From NCBI GenBank assembly GCA_002408465.1, contig DHSM01000019.1, positions 1-23,189 of the forward strand: a stretch of DNA of 23,189 nt, read 5' to 3'. The notes beneath the pieces were generated by a model that searched no databases, was not told the DNA's origin, and worked only from the letters and a program-made list of their open reading frames with translations. How positions within the stretch are numbered: the stretch's first letter is position 1; every line of letters begins with the position of its first letter. Source of the DNA: Firmicutes bacterium UBA5286 (GTDB taxonomy: Bacteria > Bacillota > Proteinivoracia > UBA4975). Made by a program: the position numbers and the translations under genes. Below are positions 7,678-15,479 of the stretch, in pieces.

Positions 7678-8733
7678 TTATCGGCCGGCGGTTTCAAAGC
7701 TGATGATATTTGGCAGCGTCAAATCCCCGGCCTTGAGGGTAAAGCCATCTCCTTCCGGGCAAATTGCCGCCCCCTGGGGCGCCTGCATTTTTTCCCCGGC
7801 AGTGTTAGTAAAAATGTAGCTCGGGCTTTCCGCCTGGCCCAGGGCGTCCATAATGGTCTTAACGCTGATTTCCCCGGCTTTTATTTCCGCAGGATATTTG
7901 CGGGCCAGCCTTTCCAAGCTGACAAAAGCTGTCTCGCCATAGGCCATGTACAGCAGTTCCTTTACATACATGCCCTTGGGCAAATCCTTGGACAGGAATA
8001 AGGGCTGTTCCTCCCCTTCGATAATCAGGTTGCCGGTAAGGAAAATGCTCATGAGCTCACGCTTCTCCAGGCCGTCGGCGCTTTTCAGAAGAATGTGCTC
8101 ACCCCCGGCGCCGGCAGCAAACTTAGCAATTAAATCCTCCGTCTTGACGGCCTTATATTCGGCATCATAGTATGTAATCTTCTCCTGCCCCAGCTTTTGT
8201 ACGGCAACATCAAAGAGCACTATTTCCCTGATAGCGGCAATTTCCCCTGAAATCAGCTCTAGACCCTGAAGGTTGCCGACCCAGTACATCGAGCGTTCGC
8301 CGTCAATCCCTGCTCTCAAGGGACGATGCTTTTCTTTCATGGGCTCCCCTTCGGCCTCATAGAATAAGATAATCTTCTTTTTTGCCAGAATCTCTTCAGG
8401 CACGATGATGGAGTAACCGTCCCCGGCATAAAACCTGATGCCGTTATAGTCCGCCTGTTTGACTCCATGTCTGGCCAAAATGTCATCCAGCCATACGCCC
8501 TTGACATTGAGCTGAGCAATATCGCCGCTGGAAGAAATATTGCTCAGCTTCTCTTCACTGCTGCCCATTTTATAGATGTCGGCCAAAGAAATGTTTGTTT
8601 CCCCTTCAAGTCCCCGGATTTCAATAAAATAGTCCTTGTACTCAGAATCGGGGCCTGGTCCGGAATCACGGGCGCATCCAGAAAGCATAAAGAGCAGGGC
8701 AAAACATAGGATGATGCTTGCTGTTTTTTTCAC
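7678..8733 (-). CDS. Lipoprotein with molybdopterin-oxidoreductase-like (SUOX-fold) domain lacking the cofactor Cys
   Basis: A lipoprotein of 351 residues with lipobox L-S-G-C (Cys20). Residues about 30-165 follow the pattern of the sulfite-oxidase-type molybdopterin-binding domain: G-V-W-L-D-D-I-L, then A-G-D-G-Y, then G-E-P-M followed by R-P-L-R, then Y-W-V-G-N-L-Q-G. The cysteine that binds molybdenum in real oxidoreductases is not seen, so it is probably a cofactor-free binding domain. The second half (about 195-290) looks like a further, degenerate copy, with L-L-K-S-A-D-G-L and P-L-F-L-S-K-D-L-P-K-G-M. The start is a GTG at 8731-8733 with GGGAGATG upstream. It is the first gene of a two-gene unit with the exported phosphatase at 6216-7649, which suggests a joint role at the cell surface. 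The ligand is unknown. Confidence 0.78.
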   Translation of the reverse strand: MKKTASIILCFALLFMLSGCARDSGPGPDSEYKDYFIEIRGLEGETNISLADIYKMGSSEEKLSNISSSGDIAQLNVKGVWLDDILARHGVKQADYNGIRFYAGDGYSIIVPEEILAKKKIILFYEAEGEPMKEKHRPLRAGIDGERSMYWVGNLQGLELISGEIAAIREIVLFDVAVQKLGQEKITYYDAEYKAVKTEDLIAKFAAGAGGEHILLKSADGLEKRELMSIFLTGNLIIEGEEQPLFLSKDLPKGMYVKELLYMAYGETAFVSLERLARKYPAEIKAGEISVKTIMDALGQAESPSYIFTNTAGEKMQAPQGAAICPEGDGFTLKAGDLTLPNIISFETAGR

Positions 8734-8830
8734 GATTTCATCTCCCTTTCCAATACTTCTGCAAAAACATGCTGAGACTGCAGGTAGCAGCTAGGCCCGC
8801 TTTAATTTGTTAATATATATTTCCATATAG

Positions 8831-8845
8831 AGGATAAAAAATCCT
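8831..8845. promoter_or_regulatory. Inverted repeat in a divergent promoter region
   Basis: AGGAT (8831-8835) and ATCCT (8841-8845) flank five A bases in an AT-rich gap between two divergent lipoprotein genes. On the minus strand a possible promoter, TTGGAA, 17 bp, TATATG, overlaps it and would serve the gene starting at 8733. The match to consensus is modest. Confidence 0.3.
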
Positions 8846-8876
8846 TTTCCAATATCCAATCCTGGGGGGAAATGGT

Positions 8877-8930
8877 ATGATAATTTTAAAGAATGTTAAT
8901 TGTGCTGGGAGGGGTTATTATTATCAATAA
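8877..8930 (+). CDS. Possible 17-residue leader peptide overlapping the start of the next gene
   Basis: An ATG at 8877 follows GGGGGGA (8864-8870) by six bases and opens a 17-codon frame ending in TAA at 8928-8930. It includes three Tyr codons in a row. The stop lies a few bases past the probable start of the metalloprotease-like lipoprotein in another frame, as expected for translational coupling. This may be chance; the strong ribosome site is the only positive evidence. Confidence 0.3.
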   Translation: MIILKNVNCAGRGYYYQ

Positions 8931-9846
8931 AAAATTAATTGCCCTCGTTTCGCTCGCCTTTATGCTATTGGCGTTCGCCGGCTGTGTAATCCAGGTTTCC
9001 CAACCGGAACCAGAGTTAGAACTTACGGTAATATTCCTAGACGAAGAAATTCGGGAATACATCCAAAGGGCCAGAGCCGGCGAAGGGGACCTGGACACTT
9101 TATATTGGGAAATAGTATTGGAACCTGTTCAGCGGGAACTGACCGCCAGGAACAGCAGCATTAAAATAGAGAAATATCAGCAGCCGATTTACAATTTTGA
9201 TGAACTGGAGCAGGCAATAGAGCTATTGTCCGCAAGCAATGTTGCCGGCATTGTCACAGACGCTCTGAAAAAATCCAATAATTATATCGAAGGCGTGGAT
9301 ACCATAGTCTATATCTTTCCCTGCAATCCCGAGGACAGTTTTACCAAAGAGGAAATGAAAGGGGTGCGGGGAGTCTCCGGCCTCAACTGTGGCACAACTA
9401 TCTTGTCGGTCAATCCCCTGGCGCCGGATTGGCAGAAAACCTTGTCCTATGTCGCTGCCCATGAATATCATCACGTCACCTGGGGCATTCGCCACGGGCA
9501 TAAATTTGCCGGGAATGTGTTGGAAGTCCTGATCCTGGAAGGCCGCGCCGACTCTTTTGCCAATCTAGTCTACCCAGGCCTCTCCTTGCCCTGGACTTCT
9601 TCCTTAAGCAGGGAACAAGAAAAGAAAATATGGCGGGACACAGTTAAGGATAACCTTGATAACACTGACCTGGTCTTCGCCAAAAACCTGACCCAGGATG
9701 AATTTTGGTCGGGCTATGCCATTGGTTTTCACATCGTGCAGGCCTATATTGCCAACAACCCGAAGGTAAGCGTTGAGGAATGGACAGGGCTGACAGCTGA
9801 AGAACTCTTTTCGGACAGCGGCTATGAAGACTGGCTGGCAAACTGA
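8920..9846 (+). CDS. HEXXH metalloprotease-like lipoprotein (DUF2268 type)
   Basis: A lipoprotein with signal sequence N-K-K-L-I-A-L and lipobox A-F-A-G-C (Cys about residue 22). The mature protein has a zinc-protease motif H-E-Y-H-H (H181, E182, H185 counting from 8920) and, about 22 residues later, E-G-R-A-D with E207 as likely third ligand. This is the layout of the DUF2268 predicted Zn-dependent proteases, which also end with a Y-x-x-G-F/Y-x-I-V segment like the G-Y-A-I-G-F-H-I-V seen here. The start is uncertain. An ATG at 8893 has no ribosome site, while a strong GGGAGGGG (8907-8914) points to a rare ATT at 8920 or ATC at 8923 directly before the lipoprotein signal. It stands alone and ends at a bidirectional terminator shared with the convergent thioesterase. 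Its substrate is unknown. Confidence 0.82.
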   Translation: MINKKLIALVSLAFMLLAFAGCVIQVSQPEPELELTVIFLDEEIREYIQRARAGEGDLDTLYWEIVLEPVQRELTARNSSIKIEKYQQPIYNFDELEQAIELLSASNVAGIVTDALKKSNNYIEGVDTIVYIFPCNPEDSFTKEEMKGVRGVSGLNCGTTILSVNPLAPDWQKTLSYVAAHEYHHVTWGIRHGHKFAGNVLEVLILEGRADSFANLVYPGLSLPWTSSLSREQEKKIWRDTVKDNLDNTDLVFAKNLTQDEFWSGYAIGFHIVQAYIANNPKVSVEEWTGLTAEELFSDSGYEDWLAN

Positions 9847-9852
9847 AAAGAA

Positions 9853-9874
9853 AAGGCGGAAATAATGCCGCCCT
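9853..9874. terminator. Bidirectional terminator
   Basis: GGCGG (9855-9859) and CCGCC (9868-9872) pair around eight bases, with AAG/CTT extending the stem past a one-base bulge. On the minus strand the stem is followed by TTTTCTTTTC; on the plus strand by CTTGTTTATCCTTTTTT. It separates the convergent protease-like gene and thioesterase gene. Confidence 0.85.
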
Positions 9875-9877
9875 TGT

Positions 9878-10297
9878 TTATCCTTTTTTGGCCTGCTCAT
9901 AAACCCGGTGCCAGTCCGGGAAACTCCGCTTCATCGCTACCGGCATGAAGGTTTTCTTGTCGACACAGACGTTAACAGATGTGGCGGTAGCGCACAGTTC
10001 CCCCCTGGGATTAAGGATCTCATACCCATAGACAACCCGGAGGCCGTCGTATTTTTCAATCCAAGTTTTAATCCTGGCTGCTTCTCCGTACCGCAAGGGC
10101 TTGCGGTATTTGATCTGGACCTCCAGCACCGGTGATACCACCCCCGCATCTTCCATGGCCACATAATCGCAGCCCAGGCTTTCAATCAGCGCTGTGCGCC
10201 CCAATTCCATATAGACCAGGTAGTTGGCGTGGTAGACAACCCCCATTTGATCGGTCTCAGCATATCTGACCGGAACTTCAGTTGTTGCTGTTTGCAT
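9878..10297 (-). CDS. Acyl-CoA thioesterase, YbgC/FadM-like hotdog fold
   Basis: A cytosolic 4-hydroxybenzoyl-CoA-thioesterase-type enzyme that hydrolyses acyl-CoA thioesters. The 139-residue length is normal for the family. The signature R-Y-A-E-T-D-Q-M-G-V-V-Y-H-A-N-Y near the N-terminus carries the catalytic Asp (D16) and H23. The later E-L-G-R and Y-R-K-P-L-R-Y-G-E segments are also typical. GGGAGGGT about seven bases upstream supports the ATG. It lies 31 bp downstream of the small membrane-anchored protein gene and may be cotranscribed with it. Which acyl group it takes cannot be told from the sequence. Confidence 0.9.
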   Translation of the reverse strand: MQTATTEVPVRYAETDQMGVVYHANYLVYMELGRTALIESLGCDYVAMEDAGVVSPVLEVQIKYRKPLRYGEAARIKTWIEKYDGLRVVYGYEILNPRGELCATATSVNVCVDKKTFMPVAMKRSFPDWHRVYEQAKKG

Positions 10298-10328
10298 TTT
10301 TCCTACCCTCCCGAGAATTAACTAAGCG

Positions 10329-10640
10329 CTAAGATATTCGGTCAAGACAAACCTCATAGTGATAGATTTCATATCGGACATGAAAGCGATCTTTCTTTTC
10401 TTTTCGGATTAAGAAGACCTCATCATCAAGAGCAAGCAGATAGATGTTTCCACCGAGATACCTGATTTCTTTAACTTCGGCGCCCTCACAGCCAACGATT
10501 CTTTGCAGCCCTCCGGATTTTACTATGGACATAATCTCATTTTCTGCTTTCAGGCTATAATAAATATCTCTGGGATTAATCAGCAAGGCAATGATCAGCA
10601 GGATGCCAGCAAAACCGACCCACAGCATTCTTCGCTTCAT
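10329..10640 (-). CDS. Small membrane-anchored protein of unknown function
   Basis: A protein of 103 residues with a basic N-terminus (M-K-R-R), one membrane helix (about residues 6-21) and an 80-residue outside domain rich in beta-like segments, with two cysteines (in G-C-E-G and V-C-L-D). GGAGAGGGGAAGG upstream of the ATG supports the start. I do not recognise a family. It is divergent from tldD, and a TATAAT-like box on the minus strand (10693-10698) could be its -10. The thioesterase gene follows 31 bp downstream. Confidence 0.65.
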   Translation of the reverse strand: MKRRMLWVGFAGILLIIALLINPRDIYYSLKAENEIMSIVKSGGLQRIVGCEGAEVKEIRYLGGNIYLLALDDEVFLIRKEKKDRFHVRYEIYHYEVCLDRIS

Positions 10641-10718
10641 TAACCTTCCCCTCTCCTTCCTAAGGCTAACAACTCAGGAAAATTGTACCCTTATTATACA
10701 CTATAACTGGAAAAGGGG

Positions 10719-10746
10719 TTGCAGTTATCGCTGTATCCTGTATAAT
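10719..10746 (+). promoter_or_regulatory. Promoter of tldD-tldE
   Basis: TTGCAG (10719-10724), a 16-bp spacer and a perfect TATAAT (10741-10746) lie about 67 bp upstream of the tldD start. This is a good sigma-A-type match. Confidence 0.7.
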
Positions 10747-10813
10747 GCAGTTAGCAATAAAATTAAGCCCGGGGTTAATAAAGTTAATTTCTCGGGACAG
10801 GAGGAGGGCAATA

Positions 10814-12148
10814 ATGTTTAAATTTCCTCAGGGACTGTATGTGGATGTCCGTATTGAAGAAACCTTTGACACCAAAATCAGCTTTAAAAAGAAGGAATTG
10901 CAGGAAGAGAAGATCCGCAACAACAAAGGAGCCTTTATCCGGGTGTTTGACGGCAAGCGCTGGTATTACAGCTCTACGACGAATGTAGCCGGCATTCAAG
11001 AGCAAATTGACGCTTTGGCGAAAATGGCGGTTCCCGACCCAAACATACTGCAGCACCCGATAGTCCAGGCATTTGAAGTGCACCGGGAATCCCAGATTCA
11101 GCATGATAAGCAGTCGATTACAGACATTCCTGTCAGGGATAAGCTGGAATTGTTGGAGAGCTACCTGGCCCTGATCACCGACCCGGCAATTGTCCACCAC
11201 ACCTCTTATTACGTGGACAATAAAACCATCAAGTCTATTTACTCCTCCAAAGGCACTGCCGTCACCTTTGACAAGCAAACCTGCGGCATCCGCCTGACCC
11301 TTGAGCTTGCCTGCGGCGAGAAAAAGGATCAGGCTACAGTGTCCAAAGCCGCTGTCAATTTTGCCGAACTGCAGAGACTGGAAGAATTCATCTCCGCTGA
11401 AATTGAAAAGAGCGTCGCCTGTACCCGGGATGCTGAACCCGTGACCCCAGGGGAATATACAGTCCTCCTCAGCCCCGAGGCCACCGGCGTCTTTACCCAT
11501 GAGAGCTTCGGCCACAAGAGCGAATCAGACTTTATGGTGGGGGACGAAACCATGAAAGCCGAATGGGCCCTGGGCAAAACCATCGGGCCGGAGGGGCTCA
11601 CGATTATCGACGACGGCGGCGCATCGGGCAGCGGCTACACCCCCTACGATGATGAGGGCACTAAAGCCAAGAAGACATTTATTATCTCCAAGGGTATTCT
11701 CAGCGGCCGCCTGCACAGCGCGGCCACCAGCGCCGCATTAGAGGAGCCCCTGACCGGCAACGCCCGGGCCATGAACTTTGAATTTGAACCGATAGTGCGC
11801 ATGACAATGACTTACATTGACAAAGGCGACAGACCCCTGCAGGCAATCGTCGCCGAAATCCAAAAGGGCATTTATGTTGAGACCATTAAACACGGCTCGG
11901 GGATGTCCACCTTTACCCTTGCCCCTGCCAGGGCATATAAAATCGAAAAGGGCCGCATCACGACCCCGGTAAAGATCTCAGTAATCACCGGCAGCGTTTT
12001 CGAAACCCTTGCAGATGTGGATGCCGTCAGTTCTGAGTTTGAACTCCTCAGCTTTGTCGGAGGCGGCTGCGGCAAGATGGAACAGTGGCCGCTGCCTGTA
12101 GGCTTTGGCGGTCCCTATACCCGAGTCAAAAAACTTAAGGTTCAATAG
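10814..12148 (+). CDS. tldD: TldD metalloprotease subunit
   Basis: TldD is the catalytic half of the TldD/TldE heterodimer, a metalloprotease that digests unfolded or modified peptides and matures some ribosomally made peptides. The 444-residue product carries the family metal site H-E-S-F-G-H (H229, E230, H234), and near the C-terminus the conserved G-G-G-C-G-K (C419), which supplies another metal ligand. The start at ATG 10814 follows GGAGGAGGG; the frame extends 69 bp upstream, but without a ribosome site and over the promoter. tldE follows after 11 bp, so the two form an operon. No obvious precursor peptide gene is nearby. Confidence 0.93.
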   Translation: MFKFPQGLYVDVRIEETFDTKISFKKKELQEEKIRNNKGAFIRVFDGKRWYYSSTTNVAGIQEQIDALAKMAVPDPNILQHPIVQAFEVHRESQIQHDKQSITDIPVRDKLELLESYLALITDPAIVHHTSYYVDNKTIKSIYSSKGTAVTFDKQTCGIRLTLELACGEKKDQATVSKAAVNFAELQRLEEFISAEIEKSVACTRDAEPVTPGEYTVLLSPEATGVFTHESFGHKSESDFMVGDETMKAEWALGKTIGPEGLTIIDDGGASGSGYTPYDDEGTKAKKTFIISKGILSGRLHSAATSAALEEPLTGNARAMNFEFEPIVRMTMTYIDKGDRPLQAIVAEIQKGIYVETIKHGSGMSTFTLAPARAYKIEKGRITTPVKISVITGSVFETLADVDAVSSEFELLSFVGGGCGKMEQWPLPVGFGGPYTRVKKLKVQ

Positions 12149-12159
12149 GGGGGAAAGCA

Positions 12160-13404
12160 ATGAAACAAGAGCTTATTGCCATCAGAGAAAAGGAAACTGC
12201 CGTTAGGATCCAAAACAGCCAAATCAACGCCGTCCGCCTCAAAGACATCGTCAAGAAGGGCGTGCGGGTTTATGAAAATGGCAAAATTGGCATCGCCGGC
12301 GCCATTGGCGACATCAGCGAGGATACCCTGGTGGAAAATGCCGTCCAGAACTTATCAACCGGCATTGACTACCCCTATCCTCTATCCACGAATAAGGACC
12401 GGCGCTGCTATAATGACAAGCCAATGACTGCTGAAGAACTGCTGGCCCAAGCGGAATCCGTTCTCGCCGTCCTACGCCGGGAATACTCGGATTTTAGCTT
12501 CAGCGAAACCATTGCCGCCGCGGAAATCGTCCAAGAGATGCGAAATTCGGAAGGACTGGACCTGGAATATAAAGACGCCTTTTTCTCTCTGGGCCTGATC
12601 TTAAAAGACAAGAAATCCGCCAATCTCTTTGACGGCTTCATCGTCTGTGAGGGCCGTCAATTTGACCCGGACCAATTCTGGAACATTACCCGCCCCCTGC
12701 TGGAAGCCTACCGGACCCCGGTGGCTTTGCCCGCCGGCGAAACCCTGCCGATTTTATCCTTCGATATCAGCGGCACACTGGGCTTCTTGGCAAAATCCCT
12801 TCACGGCGAGCGCTATGCTACCGGCAGCTCCCTTTTCAGCGGGAAAATGGGACAACAGCTGTTTAACGAAAAGATCGCCCTGGAACAAAACAGGAACCCG
12901 AAATTCGGGCCCACAGCCTTCTTTGACATGGAAGGGGTTGTCCTCAAAGAAGACCGTTATCCCCTGATCGAAGCCGGCAAGCTGGTCAGCGTCTTCACCG
13001 ACAAAAAAACCGCTGGCCTATACAACCTGCCCCATACCGGCGCCGCCGGCGGCGAGTATGATAGCATGCCCGGGCTGACTGCTGCCCGCAACACCCCCAT
13101 CCCCCTGCGCTTTAAGACCGACTCAGGGGACCTTAAGGCTGCCCTCAAGGGCCAGCCCGCCATCCTGGTAGTGGCCAGTTCCGGCGGCGACTTTACCCCC
13201 GACGGCAGTTTTGCTGCTCCTGTTCAAGTGAGTTTCCTCTTTGACGGTGAGCGCATTGTCGGCAAACTCCCTGAATTCACCATGCGTTCTCACCTCTACA
13301 AGATGCTGGGCCAGGACTATATCGGCACCTTTGACAACACTGCCTTCTATCTGGGGGACCTGCCCACACAACTGCAAAGCTGCTACATGACCATCATGCG
13401 CTAA
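12160..13404 (+). CDS. pmbA: TldE/PmbA non-catalytic partner of TldD
   Basis: PmbA (TldE) pairs with TldD to form a closed chamber in which TldD cuts extended peptides. The 414-residue product shows the family signs: an early V-R-L-K-D-I-V-K-K-G-V-R-V-Y segment, F-D-M-E-G-V-V in the second half, and N-x-P-x-T-G-A-A-G-G. It lacks the HExxGH motif of TldD, as expected. A GGGGGGAAA ribosome site lies just before the ATG, and the 11-bp gap to tldD indicates cotranscription. A clear hairpin terminator follows the stop. Confidence 0.92.
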   Translation: MKQELIAIREKETAVRIQNSQINAVRLKDIVKKGVRVYENGKIGIAGAIGDISEDTLVENAVQNLSTGIDYPYPLSTNKDRRCYNDKPMTAEELLAQAESVLAVLRREYSDFSFSETIAAAEIVQEMRNSEGLDLEYKDAFFSLGLILKDKKSANLFDGFIVCEGRQFDPDQFWNITRPLLEAYRTPVALPAGETLPILSFDISGTLGFLAKSLHGERYATGSSLFSGKMGQQLFNEKIALEQNRNPKFGPTAFFDMEGVVLKEDRYPLIEAGKLVSVFTDKKTAGLYNLPHTGAAGGEYDSMPGLTAARNTPIPLRFKTDSGDLKAALKGQPAILVVASSGGDFTPDGSFAAPVQVSFLFDGERIVGKLPEFTMRSHLYKMLGQDYIGTFDNTAFYLGDLPTQLQSCYMTIMR

Positions 13405-13408
13405 AGAC

Positions 13409-13433
13409 AAAACCCGCTCTCGAAGCGGGTTTT
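13409..13433. terminator. Bidirectional terminator between tldE and msrAB
   Basis: AAAACCCGCT (13409-13418) and AGCGGGTTTT (13424-13433) form a perfect 10-bp stem with a five-base loop. The symmetric A and T ends serve both the plus-strand tldE and the convergent minus-strand msrAB gene. Confidence 0.92.
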
Positions 13434-13466
13434 ATTGTTGGGAACGGTCTCCGCCCCCAAGTCCAT

Positions 13467-14417
13467 CTATTCCTTAAAAAGCCCCAGATATTGGCCGTAC
13501 CCCTCTTCTTCCAGCTTCTCCTTGGGGATAAACCGGAGGGCGGCGGAGTTGATGCAATACCTGAGCCCAGTGGGCTTAGGGCCATCAGGGAAGACATGGC
13601 CCAGATGGGAATCAGAATGTTTGCTCCTAACCTCGGTGCGCGCCATGCCATGACTCTTATCGACCTTTTCCTCCACAAGATCCTTGTGCAGAGGCTTAGT
13701 AAAGCTGGGCCAGCCGCAGCCGGCGTCAAACTTATCCAGGGAGGTAAACAGGGGCTCGCCGCTGACAATGTCCACGTAAATCCCCTCCCGGGTTTCATCC
13801 CAGAAATCATTGTCAAAAGGGGGTTCGGTGCCACTCTCCTGGGTCACATGATACTGGATTTTCGTCAGCTTATCCTTCAATTTGCTTTTTTCCAGCGCCC
13901 AGCGTTCCCGGATAAACTCATCCCGTCCGGAACTCTTGCGGTAATTCTTGTAATGGGCGGGATTCTTTTTATAAAAACCCTGATGGTAATCTTCCGCGGG
14001 CCAGAAATCACCGGCAGGCAGAATTGGGGTGACAATGGGGGCGGAGAAGCGGCCGCTTTCGGCAAGCGCCACCTTGGAAGCCTCCGCCGCCTCTTTTTGC
14101 TCAGGTGTATGATAAAAGATTGCCGTCTTGTAGGACGCGCCCTGGTCACAAAACTGTCCCCCCGGATCTGTAGGGTCAATCTGGCGCCAATACATCTCCA
14201 GCAGGGTCTCATAGGCCAAGATACCCGGATCATAGACAATTTGGACGGCCTCTACATGGCCGGTTTCCCCCCGGCAGACCTGTTCGTAGGTAGGATTGGC
14301 CAGGAAGCCGCCGGTGTAGCCGGAGATTACTTCAATTACTCCGGGGTATTCGTCAAAAGGCGCTACCATGCACCAGAAGCAGCCCCCGGCAAAAGTCGCA
14401 AGTTGATGTGCTGACAT
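13467..14417 (-). CDS. msrAB: Fused methionine sulfoxide reductase MsrA-MsrB
   Basis: A two-domain repair enzyme that reduces both the S and R forms of methionine sulfoxide. Residues about 1-160 are MsrA with the G-G-C-F-W-C motif (catalytic C13, with C16). Residues about 190-310 are MsrB with G-C-G-W-P-S-F, H-S-D-S-H-L-G-H-V-F and catalytic C288 in R-Y-C-I-N-S. The four zinc-binding cysteines found in many MsrB proteins are replaced (for example S-K-H-S-D where C-x-x-C is usual), so this is the zinc-free type, which is common in fusions. There is no signal peptide; it should be cytosolic. AGAAGGAG upstream supports the ATG at 14417. It is divergent from the lipoprotein at 14558 and probably monocistronic. 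Confidence 0.95.
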   Translation of the reverse strand: MSAHQLATFAGGCFWCMVAPFDEYPGVIEVISGYTGGFLANPTYEQVCRGETGHVEAVQIVYDPGILAYETLLEMYWRQIDPTDPGGQFCDQGASYKTAIFYHTPEQKEAAEASKVALAESGRFSAPIVTPILPAGDFWPAEDYHQGFYKKNPAHYKNYRKSSGRDEFIRERWALEKSKLKDKLTKIQYHVTQESGTEPPFDNDFWDETREGIYVDIVSGEPLFTSLDKFDAGCGWPSFTKPLHKDLVEEKVDKSHGMARTEVRSKHSDSHLGHVFPDGPKPTGLRYCINSAALRFIPKEKLEEEGYGQYLGLFKE

Positions 14418-14505
14418 AAGCTTTCACTCCTTCTCATTATATTATTACCAAAAAACCCAGTAAGGGGCAATAATTATTTAATTCGGTTAAAACCCTATGT
14501 TAAGT

Positions 14506-14534
14506 TTTACGAGTGAGGAAAAGTACGATATCAT
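14506..14534 (+). promoter_or_regulatory. Promoter of the 14558 lipoprotein
   Basis: TTTACG (14506-14511), a 17-bp spacer and TATCAT (14529-14534) lie 23 bp before the start codon. The -10 matches consensus in five of six bases and the -35 in four. Confidence 0.55.
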
Positions 14535-14557
14535 AACCCTATCAAGGGAGGGATATT

Positions 14558-15388
14558 ATGAAAAAGCTTCTTGCTCTTATTCTTGCAGTTTTTCTAGCCA
14601 TCAGCGCCACCGGGTGCGGAACCGGGATCAGCGACTTAGAGATACTCAAGCAAACCTATGAAAATATGCAAAACCTGAAGTCTTCTAAGTCTAAGATTAC
14701 CGTAACTATTAGTATGGAAGATATAACTTTGCCGCCCATCAGATATGAGGTTCTTTATCAACCTGATAAAACCTTCCTGAAAATGGATTTAGACCTTTTT
14801 GGAACCGGCGAGAAAACCAGGTTCGAAATCCTTGTTCAGGGCAGTGAAGTGAAACTGCGCTCAGATATGCTGGAAGAGGTGGATGAAGAAACTCAGAATA
14901 CCATCAAAACCGCTATCACCGAAGGGATGGAAAATCCGCAGAAATATGAGGACCTGTTCCTCGAAGCCCAAGAGATGACCAATTACGAAGTAATTAATAA
15001 CGCTTACGGGCTGGATGCCAAGAAATATAAAACCTTTAAAATGACCGTAGACAGCGAGAAACTCAAAAAGACAGTCTCTAAGGAAATGAGAGAGGAACTG
15101 GAAAATCAAATGCTCCAATCACCTGAAGACTTAGATGCTGCTGAACTGGCCAAAGTTCAAAACCAGATTGAGCATATCATCGCTAATCTTCAGGTTGAAA
15201 TGGGGGCAGTGGCGGTAGTAAAAATCGAAACTAAACATTTCCACAGCCTCGAAATGGATATGAGCGTGAAATTTCCATTGTTTGTCGGGACAGAGACCGA
15301 ACAGTCAGAGATAGTGTCTACCAATTACAAGATCATCATCGACTACCTGGCAATTAATACCGACTTGGAATTTCCGGATTTCCAGTAA
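14558..15388 (+). CDS. LolA/LppX-like lipoprotein (DUF6612-like)
   Basis: A lipoprotein of 276 residues with lipobox S-A-T-G-C (Cys20). The mature part starts with a helix (L-K-Q-T-Y-E-N-M-Q-N-L-K-S) and continues with beta-like strands broken by a long charged helix (about 170-215). The closing strand L-E-M-D-M-S-V-K-F suits the half-barrel fold of LolA/LppX-type lipid-binding lipoproteins, which are common on the surface of Firmicutes. This assignment rests on pattern only. AGGGAGGG before the ATG supports the start. It has its own promoter and a good terminator, so it is probably transcribed alone. The ligand is unknown. Confidence 0.75.
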   Translation: MKKLLALILAVFLAISATGCGTGISDLEILKQTYENMQNLKSSKSKITVTISMEDITLPPIRYEVLYQPDKTFLKMDLDLFGTGEKTRFEILVQGSEVKLRSDMLEEVDEETQNTIKTAITEGMENPQKYEDLFLEAQEMTNYEVINNAYGLDAKKYKTFKMTVDSEKLKKTVSKEMREELENQMLQSPEDLDAAELAKVQNQIEHIIANLQVEMGAVAVVKIETKHFHSLEMDMSVKFPLFVGTETEQSEIVSTNYKIIIDYLAINTDLEFPDFQ

Positions 15389-15394
15389 AGATAT

Positions 15395-15420
15395 GGCCCG
15401 CAGCAAAAGCGGGCCTCTTT
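15395..15420 (+). terminator. Intrinsic terminator after the 14558 lipoprotein
   Basis: GGCCCGC (15395-15401) and GCGGGCC (15409-15415) pair perfectly around a seven-base loop, followed by TCTTTGATT. It begins seven bases after the stop codon. Confidence 0.85.
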
Positions 15421-15436
15421 GATTCCTTCTGGATCT

Positions 15437-15479
15437 GCTCCGGCAGGTCCTTTGCCATTATTAGCGGCGCTGCCGGAGC
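15437..15479. repeat. Perfect 10-bp inverted repeat in an intergenic gap
   Basis: GCTCCGGCAG (15437-15446) and CTGCCGGAGC (15470-15479) are perfect reverse complements separated by 23 bp. It follows directly after a terminator and precedes the gene at 15597. It could be a second terminator, a regulator site or a dispersed repeat element; I see no second copy in this window. Confidence 0.55.

Noticed and set aside
10784..11515. A 243-codon minus-strand frame opposite tldD
   Set aside because: Shadow frame; tldD has its metal motif, promoter and ribosome site on the plus strand.
13491..14414. A 307-codon plus-strand frame opposite msrAB
   Set aside because: Shadow frame; the minus strand carries all catalytic motifs of MsrA and MsrB.
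14436..14441. A perfect TATAAT on the minus strand as the msrAB promoter
   Set aside because: It touches the Shine-Dalgarno sequence, so transcription from it would cut off the ribosome site; no good -35 lies upstream.
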